A stretch of 64,000 bases of DNA from Protonemura montana (taxonomy: Eukaryota > Arthropoda > Insecta > Plecoptera > Nemouridae): positions 20,995,225 to 21,059,224 of the forward strand of contig OX387606.1 of NCBI GenBank assembly GCA_947568835.1. The letters are read 5' to 3'. This document shows positions 46,173 to 56,985 of the stretch, in pieces (the first letter of the stretch is position 1; the number at the start of each line of letters is the position of its first letter). Under the pieces are notes generated by a model, which had not been told where the DNA came from, did no database searches, and saw only the letters and a list, made by a program, of their open reading frames with translations. The position numbers were made by a program, and so were the translations under genes.

Positions 46173-47856
46173 TTTCTTACAAACAGTATTAAAAAGGCAC
46201 CAAAATCGCCAACCTCACACATCTCCATCATAAAACTCCCGCATCTCCACACATTAAACTAAAAAACCAGCTAGTTAGTCATCGTGTGCGCTAAAGGTGG
46301 TCGCCAGGAAGGGGTCCCCGCCGACACCGAGCCGATCCCGGGATGCAGCTACGCGTGAGAGCAATATCTCATAGCAGCCCGACATTTTAGCGCGCGATGG
46401 CCGCCCAGCGTGTGTATATATGTGTGTGTGACTCATTCTGCTCGTGGATTGACGCCGCGTGCGTTGCCACGGGGTGCGGGGAGAATTTAATAAGGGCTGC
46501 CGAATTTCACACTGACTTGCCCCGTCCTCTCGACCATGCTAACGCGACTAGGAGCAGAGTGTGATGACGATGGGTGATGACTACGGGCGGCACATCTTAC
46601 CACGGCTGCATGACTCATTGCAGGCGAACTTTTAAATGGGATTTACTGACAAGTGCAAGCTCTTTTGACTAGAAGGGATTCAATTACGTTCAAGGATTTC
46701 ACAGCGATGGAGAGTCGTTTGTTTGAGACTATGTGTTTGCAGAGATTTTTTTTTTTTTTTTTTTTTATTCAACTTATTTTTTCCAAGATACCAATTCCTT
46801 GGTTTTTGGCAAGTCAAGGTGTTACATAAATGGATGTACAATCGAGATAAAATACCCATGGTATCACAATATCACAAGTCAATAAATATGTACAATAAAT
46901 TCAATAGCAATGTAGATGTAGATGTTATGTTTAAGTGAAGTGAACGTGTTTCTAGAACTGAGCGATGAAAAAGGGAAGGTGTTTTTGTAGGTTTTACCCA
47001 CCACTTAGCAACGGTTCAGCTGTTTAGTGAACGTTCCGTGCAAATTTTAACGCTGGCAGCAAACAACTGTATGCTAGAATGCGTTTACCTTAAGAGACAT
47101 ATATTTTTCAACTTCCATGTCCTGAAATTGTGGCAACGGTTTCTCTTCCGATTTCAAATAGGTGCACCAACGTAACTATAGGTGTAGATATAAACCTAGC
47201 CGGATAATGATATATTACAACTTAGTATTATATTACTTCTTGCTCATCTTGCTCAAAGAAACCGAACAGTTAGTGAAACAACAAAAAAATCAGAAAAGAA
47301 TGTTTGCAATTTGTTTCTAAATCCATTTTTCCGCCAAATTCTACAGACAACCGAGAACCGACAATCACCCCCGCGGCCACGGCCTTCTAAGGCTACGAGA
47401 GCATGAGCACCGCCTTGCAAACCGCTCGGCGTGATTGAACGCGTGTTGATCCAGCAGGCCGCGTGCTGCAAGACACCAGACAAACAAGTCACAACGCCCC
47501 CGGGGTACCCGTCGACCGGCGTCGCCACAATATCGCTTTTTATTTGCCTTCCGAGCTTGAAACACCCGCCGCGGGGCGCGCTGCGTGCCCGGGTGACATT
47601 ATTTGTTGCATCTGCCGTGGATCTGATTGGCACCGAGCAAACATCCTGGCCGTGCTTTGGAAGCGATTCGAAGACTCTTTCACCTCCATTGGAAACCACT
47701 TCTGTGTCGCTTTGCAGAGCAAGGAACCTCGAGCACCTCACCTTAGGACACGTGGTTTTGAAAGGATCTCCGAAACCCACGTGCACATCAGACTTCCCGG
47801 ATCCAACCTTGCTTCCAGGCATAGCTCAGCAACATCTCATCTCATCTGGATAGCTC
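46173..47856. other. Spacer
   Basis: A run of about 22 T at 46746-46767. From about 47250 to 47850 frames are open on both strands (up to 189 codons on the minus strand at 47253-47822), but no domain, signal peptide or splice structure supports any of them, and local GC-richness explains them. Confidence 0.55.
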
Positions 47857-48115
47857 TTTTATTACTATGAACACTTCTACCGTCTCCAAAAATTGATGCC
47901 CAAACGGGGACTCGAACCCCGATCTCCACCTATCGCGGGTGTTGCTCTAACCCATTGAGCTACTTGGACACTTGCTTTTTGAGACGATTTTAGTGTATTT
48001 GATGAGAATGACGGATCTCCAAGGAATAGAACCAAGAGGCTGTGAATACTCTGATTCTAGTGACGCTATATCACGTTACAACCATTCAATTTCGAGTAAC
48101 TCCAATTTGACGTTG
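47857..48115 (-). mobile_element. tRNA-cored element, best tRNA-like core
   Basis: The plus-strand left end TTTTATTACTATGAACAC and TACCGTCTCCAAAAATTGAT matches the family's inverted-repeat arm. The tRNA-like core follows, then CTTTTTGAGACGATTTTAGT, a degenerate version of the opposite arm, and about 100 bp of body shared in reverse with 7687-7826. Confidence 0.65.
47897..47969 (-). tRNA. tRNA-like sequence, probably not a working tRNA
   Basis: 73 nt that fold into a cloverleaf: acceptor stem GTCCAAG with TTTGGGC plus discriminator A, D arm GCTC/GAGC, anticodon arm ACACC/GGTGG (one mismatch), 5-nt variable loop, T arm CGGGG-TTCGAGT-CCCCG. A box (TAGCTCAATGG) and B box (GGTTCGAGTCC) are intact, so polymerase III transcription is possible. 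The anticodon loop CGCGATA lacks the invariant U33 and would give CGA (Ser), but the structure is not a serine tRNA (no long variable arm). I judge it a SINE-type tRNA derivative. Confidence 0.55.
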
Positions 48116-48160
48116 GATTCGTTTGATTTATTTGAAATCTCAATTTAAGTTGCAAACATC

Positions 48161-48214
48161 GCCGTATTGTCGGCAGTCAGAGCTCATTATTGTCTTGTAG
48201 TGTCAAACCTGGAT
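48161..48214. repeat. Dispersed direct repeat, copy 1
   Basis: Starts GCCGTATTGTCGGCAGTCAG and continues AGCTCATTATTGTCTTGTAG, then TGTCAAACCTGGAT. Matches 49370-49422 at about nine positions in ten. Confidence 0.75.
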
Positions 48215-49369
48215 AGCGGTTGCCATAAAGTGACTTTGAAGCCAAAGCAGCCATCTTGAGAGTTCTTGAGTTTGAGTTTTCTCAAAGAGTCCGTGCTATT
48301 TAAAGATTTTACATTAGAATTTTTCGTGTTTTTAGTAGTTTTCACCACTTTAATCGTCAAAATTGGTTGAAAATGGGTTACAAGCTACAAAAATCACTGG
48401 GACCCCTCGAACATAGGGACTTATACCTGTTGCTAAAAGTGGATTGCCCGACTTAAGAGTTTGATCATCTGGCTGGATCCTATATTTTGTCCGGGTAATT
48501 TGAGATCAGTGGGCTTAAAACCTTGGCCGTCGCCCGTTTTACGCAAGAACGACCAAAGAAAATCAACCTGAAATACAAATTAACCTATGACTGTGGTATT
48601 TGAAATAACTGTTTTACTTAACGAAGGCCGTGAAGAAAAGAAAAGAAATTTACAATTTGGAGCAATTCAAATCAATGAGTGAGAATAGAGCAAGTTCTAA
48701 AACAAAAAATAAGTTATGGGTGCAAACAGTTTAACCGATTAATTTAACCTGGAAAAATGGCAATTTACTTAGGTATAAAAAGGATTGCAACATCTCCTCC
48801 CTGTCGAAAAAAGTCTTCGAAAAGAGCTCAGACAAGAATTGACTTCCTGTACGTACTCGTCCTGTCACTGAGTCCAACGGCTTCAAGTCAAAACTCCAGA
48901 CCCGAGCAATTACCCACCTAATAAGCTCTGGCAGGACTAAAGAGATTATGAACTCTCGCCCCCCCGCATGAGCGTCGACGTCGTCACGGCTCGACATCCG
49001 TGGGGTAGCCGTCGACCTTCTGTCAAGACACACAGAGCAATTGTCGCCGAGTATCAAATATTCCGATATGGCTTATTAGCCCGTCAATAGATCATGAAGT
49101 CGCTCACAATGAACACTCGAAAAAAGATGACGGGACTTAACAATTCGAAAAAAAGGGAAGGCATGGAAGAGGGAAAAGTGAAAACGGCATGACGTGGAGT
49201 TCGCTTCCGTTTCCGTCGGGGCCACGTGTGCGTGGGGCGGTGGTCCGTGGAGGATGAACGCCATTCAGTCTGATACTTTATGGCTATCTCTTCGCGGCAG
49301 CGTCCCATTGTTTCCCCCCCGTGCCTATGTCGGGGGGGTCGAAGGTCAGGAAGCGATAGGATCGGTCAT

Positions 49370-49422
49370 GCCGTATTGTTGGCAGTCAGAGCTCATTATT
49401 TTCTCGTAGTGTCGATCCGGAT
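49370..49422. repeat. Dispersed direct repeat, copy 2
   Basis: Starts GCCGTATTGTTGGCAGTCAG and continues AGCTCATTATTTTCTCGTAG. Same orientation as the copy 1.2 kb upstream. Confidence 0.75.
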
Positions 49423-50533
49423 TAAAGTCAAATCGATTCGCGCCGCGTCGCTGCGATTTTGCATCAGCGTCTGGGTCTGTTTTCGACTGGAGCAGACTCG
49501 ACGTTAGAGAATGGGACCATGATTGCATCTTGCATCGGGTTAGGGGTGCCTGATCCCTTCGAGATATCAAGCGTTTTGTGTAGGAATTCATGAAAAAATC
49601 ATGATAAGCATTCCAGTTTTAATGCGATTCGTTCATAAATTCAAAAAATCCAACGTTTCGCCATCCTAAACACCAAATCGCAATTTTTTAAAACTGAAAA
49701 CTCCAATGTAACTGTTCTGTCTGCATCGACGCTTAAAACCTGCACCCATGAAGCCTTTCATTCTCAAGTGCTATGTGCATGTGTGCGTGTGTGTGTGTGT
49801 GTGTATATTTGTGAATGCTAACCCCGTATTATGCAATTATTGTATCATATCGCGACCCCTCCATCAACGCCGACCCCCCCTATAAGTTGTCGCCCATTCA
49901 CTGCGCCACCCCCGACCCTCAATGTCTGCGTTTATCATGTTGTTCTGGGCGACCTCCGCGAGGCTGCAGCTCTTTATCAGTGACTACCCTCTGGCCCCCA
50001 CCCAACCCCCACCCCAAATCGCGAAGAAGAATACAAATAAACCCTCAGTTTACAAGTGAATTCTGACCCCCGACCCTCGGCCCTCTGCCGACGCTATTAG
50101 CTACACTCGAAAATATGCAAGCGGTCCTTAGAATTTACATCGATAGCTGTTATTAATCATCAATGAAATTAAGTCGCGTGCAATCGCGCGCAGTCGTGTC
50201 ATTGTCAAAATATCATGACACTTGCGACCTCCGCGTCTCGTTGGTCGAACCGTCGCTCTAAGCGCACGTTATGTGTTTATTTATTCATTTAAAATGTGTC
50301 ACACTCGACAATTTTATCTGAAATGAATAGTAATTAGCGCATGTTTTAAAGCGACACTCGCAGGAGCAGTTACTGGCCGATGTCATTGAAGTTTTGGAAA
50401 ATATCCATGTTTAAAGCGTGCCAGGCTCGATAACGGGATCTAAATTATTCTATCTTTAAGATCAAAATTTTTGGGACATTGAAAAACATCAAATTAACAA
50501 TGGAAAATCATTCTTAAGCGATTTGAAAACTGG

Positions 50534-50670
50534 TTTAAATTGCAAATGCTTGAAATGCGCAAAGTATTTTATTATTAGGAACACAAATATCCTCTCAAAA
50601 ATGAGTGCCCAAACGGGGACTCGAACCCCAATCTCCACCTTTCGCGGGTGTTGCTCTAACCAATTTGGAC
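50534..50670 (-). mobile_element. tRNA-cored element, truncated copy
   Basis: The left arm begins TTTAAATTGCAAATGCTTG, then TTTTATTATTAGGAACAC and TCCTCTCAAAAA, followed by a minus-strand tRNA-like core with an intact B box (GGTTCGAGTCC) and a deletion in the D-arm region. No right-hand arm is present. Confidence 0.6.
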
Positions 50671-53600
50671 GTCTAAAAGTAAAAAAAAAAAGCTCCCGTG
50701 AGATTTTCTTGTAGAATTCTATTTATTTAAATATCTTGAAAACTGCGTCCGTAAGTCCGTCTGTGGATTTTTAGCTCACTTTTAAGCATCCAACCAAAAG
50801 TGATGTTTATGCAGACAAAAAGTCATGAATCTCAACAATAGATAGCAAAGACCACACAATGCATGCAAGTACACATAACTCAGAGAGCAAATGAGCCTCA
50901 ACGTCAAGACAACGTTAAATTGACCGCGAATGCAAGTGTCTCGTCGCCACACATGCAGCTTGACAATCGCCTCCCTGCGTGCACGCAGCAATGCGTGTGC
51001 ACAATGCCATCGTGGGACTTAACTACGCGCGACATATTCTCAGCGCTAAACAGCCTCCATTACCACTAAGTGTGCGGCGACGTCGGCGTCGGCCGGATGA
51101 TGTCGCACGGGCTTCCGGTGCGTCCCATCTCGTGTATTATCGCCCCCCCCCCCCTACTTTTTGGCTAAGAGCTGCTGGGTTGTAGGACCGTTGGGAGATT
51201 TGGAGGCGTCTTGTGGCCAACTGGGCGGAGACTACAGAAGTGTCACTTGTTTATTGTCTTTGAATCTTAAACATCGCTTCGTTTTCTCCTTTCCCCAAAA
51301 TAAACTTCTGTAATCTGTCGGGTTGCCATGGTTCCGACAAATGAGGACTCACTAATTCTTCATCTGCAATTAGGTACGCCAAATTAGAACCCTTAAATAT
51401 CCAACTGGCGTCAATAATAGCTTGACATACCGGAATAACACGATATTTGAAAATGTTTGGAATAAGCCACTTATGATGCAACTTTCTTCAACAAATGATC
51501 TAAAAAGTCTCTGAAGCAAAAGTTTCACGTACGCTCGGTCTCACCACACCAGAGGAACAAGGGTTCGCGGCGAACTCTCAAACGTGGAATCCCCGTGTGC
51601 CAAAGTGGCGTCGGATAAGCGAGCGACGCCTGACTTGCTCGGCGTCACGACGCGTCGCGGCGTGCTCCATTTGACGGGGACGCCGTTTGGAGGCGTCAAG
51701 GGGCTAGCGTTTACTTAGGCACGTGCTCACCGTGGGCTTACTGATATATGTGTAACCGAATGCAACCAGATGCAAGGTTTTTGACTTGGGTTACCACTGC
51801 ATGGAAGTCGCTGGCAATTATGTACCTCTGCAGTCTTGTCGTGCCAATGCCAAGCGGACGGTGTCACCGTCATGAAAAAAACTTTATTTTCTCGAAGCTC
51901 GTGCCCTAATTTCCATGTTAAACCACAAGTAAAACGTGCCATTTTTCTTAGCGGTTCATAACAACAGCGTTCTGGTTCACAAGGGGAACTCTGAAATTAA
52001 TCGGGAAAATTTGACGGAATTTCTTAATAGTGTATCAGTTTCCAAACTCCTGCCCGGTCCCTTTGATGCACTTTTCATTCAACCTGAGTTCGGGGAAACG
52101 AATCCAGGAGAGCGTTTGCTCTACTCGACTACCACGTCACGTCGTGCAACCCTTGACAACGGCGCACTTTAACGACAAACTAATCTACTTTGGGCCGCCG
52201 CCGCCGCCGCCGCCGCCTACCCCGACGAATGCACCTTCGCACTGGACATTGTTGCCAGCAGGACGCCGACAATCCCACGCTTCACTCGGCGAACAAATTG
52301 TTTTGTAAAGTGATTATCGCTGCGGTCTGTCGACGAACGAGCGCGTCGAGAGGTCCCTACGGGGCCCTTCGGGGAGTCGGCGGCGAGGGTCGCCTCAGGC
52401 CCCGACGCGAACTACAAAACACGGGCGCAGAGACACACATTTCATTACACAGAATTTCAACATCAGTTCTATTTATCTGGATTGCCTACACAGAGAACAC
52501 TTCTTCAAAGAGACCGTGTTTTTATGAACACGATAGAGACCATTTTGCCAACGAGGTTTCGAACAAAAATATCCTTCGTGCAAATCACAAGTCGTCGAGG
52601 AGTGGTACACACAAATATGTTCCATTCAGATTTTGCCGTCGGCGGTAATCTAAATAAAGAGGCAAGTTTTTCCTATTCACGTTGGTGGAATTGAATAAAC
52701 CTCATTTTCTCCCCTGTTTTCCCGACTTTTCAGCCAAGAGCGCTCATCGCCCCCCCTCCTCCCCCCCCCCCCCACGCTCTTGTCACAGCGCAACTCTCTC
52801 TCGCTGAAGAGTCATGAGATCAGATGTAATTACTCCAGCCTGCTGACTTCTGCTGCTCGTGATGTGATTTCGCGTTGGAATAGTGGCCCCCCTACATTTG
52901 GTGGCGCGCGGCACGACACAGAGATGTGTGCCAACTGCAAACAAGAAACGAGTGAAGTTCGAGTAGGTTTCCGTTAGGTGGCTGCCTCCTCGAATTTGTT
53001 ACGCGCCACGCTTCAAAAAGCTTGCTCCTGAATTGCGTTTTCAATGCTATGTTTGTACCACCCACCCTTGCTCTAGTCGGTCTCATTTTAGATAACTTTT
53101 TGAATGACTATCAAACCTGTACTTGTATTTCCTATGCATTTTTTCTGACAGTAAGAGTTTGTTTTGAGGTGAAAAACAAGAAAGCTTTGTTTCGGCCTCG
53201 TGGATACTCAATAGCAAGTCTCTTTGGCTGTTCTCAAATGAAAATTTTGTAATCTTTAAACAAGGTTTTTTTTGTAGGGCTGATTGCCAAGTTATAGAAA
53301 CTAGAAGTCGCCCGCCGCTTTACATCTTGACAGGGTCCCCAGCTAAGCTGATAATTTGTATAGTTTTGTATTTTCACGCAATTAATTACCATTTCTTAAA
53401 TTTAAATTTGCCGCCTTAATCATGGGGAGTCACCGCAGTGTGAAAACTTTGTAAATTCCAAGGTGAACAAGATAATGAATTCGCAAACAAAATAAAATAG
53501 CCGTCGAAAGATTGACGTCAAAAATATCTAAAAACCTTTTGTAGAGTGCAACCCCTCTTAAATATGTGTGAAACACCTCCCATTTCTTACGATACGCAGA

Positions 53601-54323
53601 AAAAATAGCCATATCTTCACGAAATGTCATTCATCAGACTTATCCTCTATCACTATTCTAACAAATTAACGTAAATAAGATCATAGCAACGAAATTCAAA
53701 CGAGACCTGCTGGCTGCTTGTGCTACCCATGCGTGCAGTATTTCAAAGCCTATGCCATAGGCACATCGTGGCGACCCACGGCAGCTCGTATCCATTACCG
53801 GGTCCAATCTAGGGCCTCTAGCACGCTCCGTGTAATGGACGCCGTCATTGTTAACGTGTTAATTCGAATATCACTGTTTCGACAAGCTGTGGGACAAAGG
53901 CAGGCTAATGGCATGCCACGTGACTGTGTTGGGGGTGGGTAGGAGGGAGGGTGGGGTTGATAACTCGCTACTATGTGACGGCTCAATCGGCCAGACTCAT
54001 GCCACGTAGCCGTCGTTTCATTATGTCGCGCATTATAACTGAATTAGTAATCGCTATGTGATTGGTGCTGTTGAGAATCAAGATTGATGCCACTTTTTGC
54101 ATGGGAAAGTGTTTTTTTTTGTCCTGCGACAGGGTACGAGTTCACACGACGTGTTGGGAGCTGGTAACATAACGCAGTTAAATGCATTTTATTAACTTAG
54201 TTTAATTGTGTTAGGTACTTATTCATCGACTTGATAGCCAGTTTTTTTTATAGAATAACACGAGTGTTTATGTAAAAAATGATTTTAATTGCAAGCACTT
54301 GCAATTCATGATTTTTTTTTTAA
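50671..54323. other. Spacer
   Basis: No exon supported. Homopolymers C12 at 51143-51154 and C13 at 52761-52773, and a (CCG)n run near 52195-52216. The open frames at 51936-52694 are Pro/Arg-rich because of these runs. Confidence 0.6.
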
Positions 54324-54474
54324 ATTATTATTAAGAGCACTGCTACCCTCTCAAAAAAGATGCCCAAGCGGAGACTCGAACCCCGATCTCCACCTATCGC
54401 AGGTGTTGCTCTTACCAAGTTGGTTCCCGTTTAGGCATAATTTTTTTAGAGGGTAGTGGTGTTCCTAATAATTA
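54324..54474. mobile_element. tRNA-cored element with 44-bp terminal inverted repeats, most complete copy
   Basis: The left terminus (54324-54367) and the reverse complement of the right terminus (54431-54474) align over 44 bp with few mismatches, sharing CACTACCCTCT-type and TTATTA blocks. The 63 bp between hold most of a minus-strand tRNA-like sequence (B box GGTTCGAGTCT, AGAGCAACACC). The tRNA-like stretch reaches into both arms (GCCTAAACGGG to TTGGGCAT), so part of the acceptor stem is formed by the inverted repeats. No open frame. Confidence 0.75.
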
Positions 54475-56957
54475 CTGTTTCCAAAAACGAGGGCATTATT
54501 AATCCAGATTACACAATTTTAATTATTTTGGTAACATAAAGAAAAATGGATGCCAATTGGCAAATAATTAAAAAAGTTATGAAATGCAAGATATACTGTT
54601 TGGGTGAAAATGAATGTATCCAGCGACCTCCCGCCGTATCGGTGTATAGCCGTGAACGCAGTCGCGTCCATTTTCATTAAAAGTTAAACCAGAATAAGTA
54701 ATTAGAAGGTCCGCGCGAGCGTTCTTTTGTCAACGACTAAGCTGTCGCGTGTACCGACTTACGCCGTCAAAGGGAAAGAATTTCGCACCGCCCGTTTGCA
54801 GAGAGGAAATAAAAAAAGGAATCTTGTTTCCCGGGCGTCGACGCTAGGTGGGGGGGGGGGGGGGGGGGATGCCGCTTTGACGCCGTCAGTGTGACGTCCG
54901 TCCGGTCGCGTGTCGTCGACGGCCACGTGCCTAGTAACGAGTCCGCGCGATACATTGTTGCGTCGACGGCGTCGTCCTGGAGGTACCAGCAGTTCAAGCG
55001 AGACGCGGTCTAAGCCACGGCATGCACGATTCGTTTGGCATCTGTGCTGGACTCGTGGCCGTGAAAACTACTGAACGCGCTGCGCGGTTGTCTGCGGATG
55101 AAATTGAGACGTCTCCACCCTCTGCAGTTTGTTATTTTTCCGATTGTCAGACTTAATCTCTGACACGCGTGGTTTCGGGGCTTTTACGTCCGCGTCGATT
55201 ATTCTGTTTTACGGGAGTGAAATCTGTGTCCAATTGCTGGATTTTGTCCCTTGTTTGTCGAGCGGCGTTGTGTAGTAAAACGCAGACAGTGGCAGTTTGC
55301 ACAGATGCAACTAATGTGACGCGGTCCTCCATAAGGAAATAAAACAAAATCACATTCGTTCAGTGATTCAGTGCCATTTGTACACTCTAATTTGTTACTT
55401 TATGGGAAGACGGATTTCAAAACTTACACTTGTGTATCGATACAGCCTTCTTGAGATAGCTCTGAAACATTGTAGGATTCATGCTTTCAAAAGCTAGTTC
55501 CCCAGTGAACCAGCCAACGAGAAGAGGGGATAGTTTAATGTGCAGTATTTCGGTAGATTGACAAAATATATATTTTGAAAAATTGGCAGAAAAACATTTT
55601 TTAATGGGTGTTTTGGGGAGCAAATTTTGGGAAACTTTTAATGTGATACGGTGTTCTTAACTAATGGTAAACAATTAAACTGTCTGATACATATGAACCG
55701 GAAAGACAAAATTTCTAATATGATGGCTTTTGACCGCTTAAGTGGTGCGCCCAGTGAAGGTGCCGTGAGCCATCCAGCCAAGATGCCAACAAAACCTCGT
55801 TCAACGCCTCGGTACCCGCTTCACCGCAAGACGCATCGTCGAGGCTCGAGTGTCCGCTTCGATCTCACGGACGTGCGCACTCTATCGCCTCCACCTCCCG
55901 ACCTCCACCTCCCGACATCCACCTCTAGCCGGGTGCCGGCACCTTGCCCACCAAAGACAGGCTAATCCGCAGCCGTCGAGGAGAAGAGGTCTCCGTCGAA
56001 CCGACCAAATGTGTGATTATTGCGCAACGGTACAAAAGCAGAGGCGCTTTGTGCTCGCATTTTAGTTTTCGGGTAGATACGTTCACGAAGGGATCATGGA
56101 CCAAATATGTTTTAATAGCGTGATCGCGTTCTTTTGGGGTGGTTTCATGAAAGGCCTGAAAAGAATAAATAAAATAGAAGGTCTGATGAAGGAAGAAATT
56201 AAGCTGTTCACGGAACACGAGTAAAAGGAAAACTAAAGGCCGAATCTGAATATCCGGTACCTACAAGATATTTGTTTTTCTCGGGTCTTACATGGATTTT
56301 TCGTCCGATAAATATCTGTAGGCGATTCAAACTGTAAATCACCGAGAGACAAGATCCGTGATTGTTTCCATCGCTTTTTATAAGCCGTCGCTCCATCAAC
56401 AGTGCGCTAGCGGTGATGGCAAGGGCGCACAAAGGGCGTCTTTCAAGGACGGCTTTCAAGGGTGGACTCCCTAACGCCGACATGAGGTGTAATTAGACTA
56501 CGCCTGATTGCCGCCCCGCGCTACCTGTGGGTAATTTGGGGGGTGAGTGGCACCCTTGGTCGGCAGATGAGCGCACGGGACAAAGGGCTTGTCGTAGGAA
56601 TTGTCACCACCAGGACCGCAAGGTCTGACGTGGACCCCCCCCCCCCCTTTCTTGAATCAAAGACCGGGGCATTCTTGGTGAAAATGGGTTTCACATTATG
56701 TGGTTCAATGGGGTTGGCAATTGTTACAAAAAGCGTTATAAAGGATAGTTTCTACCAGAAGGCGTAACGTTTAGCAGTTATTTAGACTTGGGGTAACAAA
56801 GCGCCCTGTATTTTCCATAATTTTCCATAAAAACTACTCGTTATTCAAATGTACAGTCGCGGAAACGGGCTTCATGTTTGTAATTTAACTCGTTTCTCTC
56901 AGTAGCTTTCCTCGAGCGCCGAAGAAATACGAATCTCTTTTGTATCAGGTTGAACCC

Positions 56958-56985
56958 GAGCAATGAGCAATGAGCAATGAGCAAT
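56958..56985. repeat. 7-bp tandem repeat, 4 copies
   Basis: Four perfect GAGCAAT units. Confidence 0.9.

Larger units (their letters stand above)
48116..50533. other. Spacer with a duplicated 53-bp sequence
   Basis: No exon supported. Two copies of a dispersed repeat at 48161-48214 and 49370-49422, and a (GT)n run at about 49786-49804. Confidence 0.6.

Noticed and set aside
47253-47822. 189-codon minus-strand open frame
   Set aside because: Both strands are open here because of GC-richness. No domain, conserved motif or splice structure is visible.
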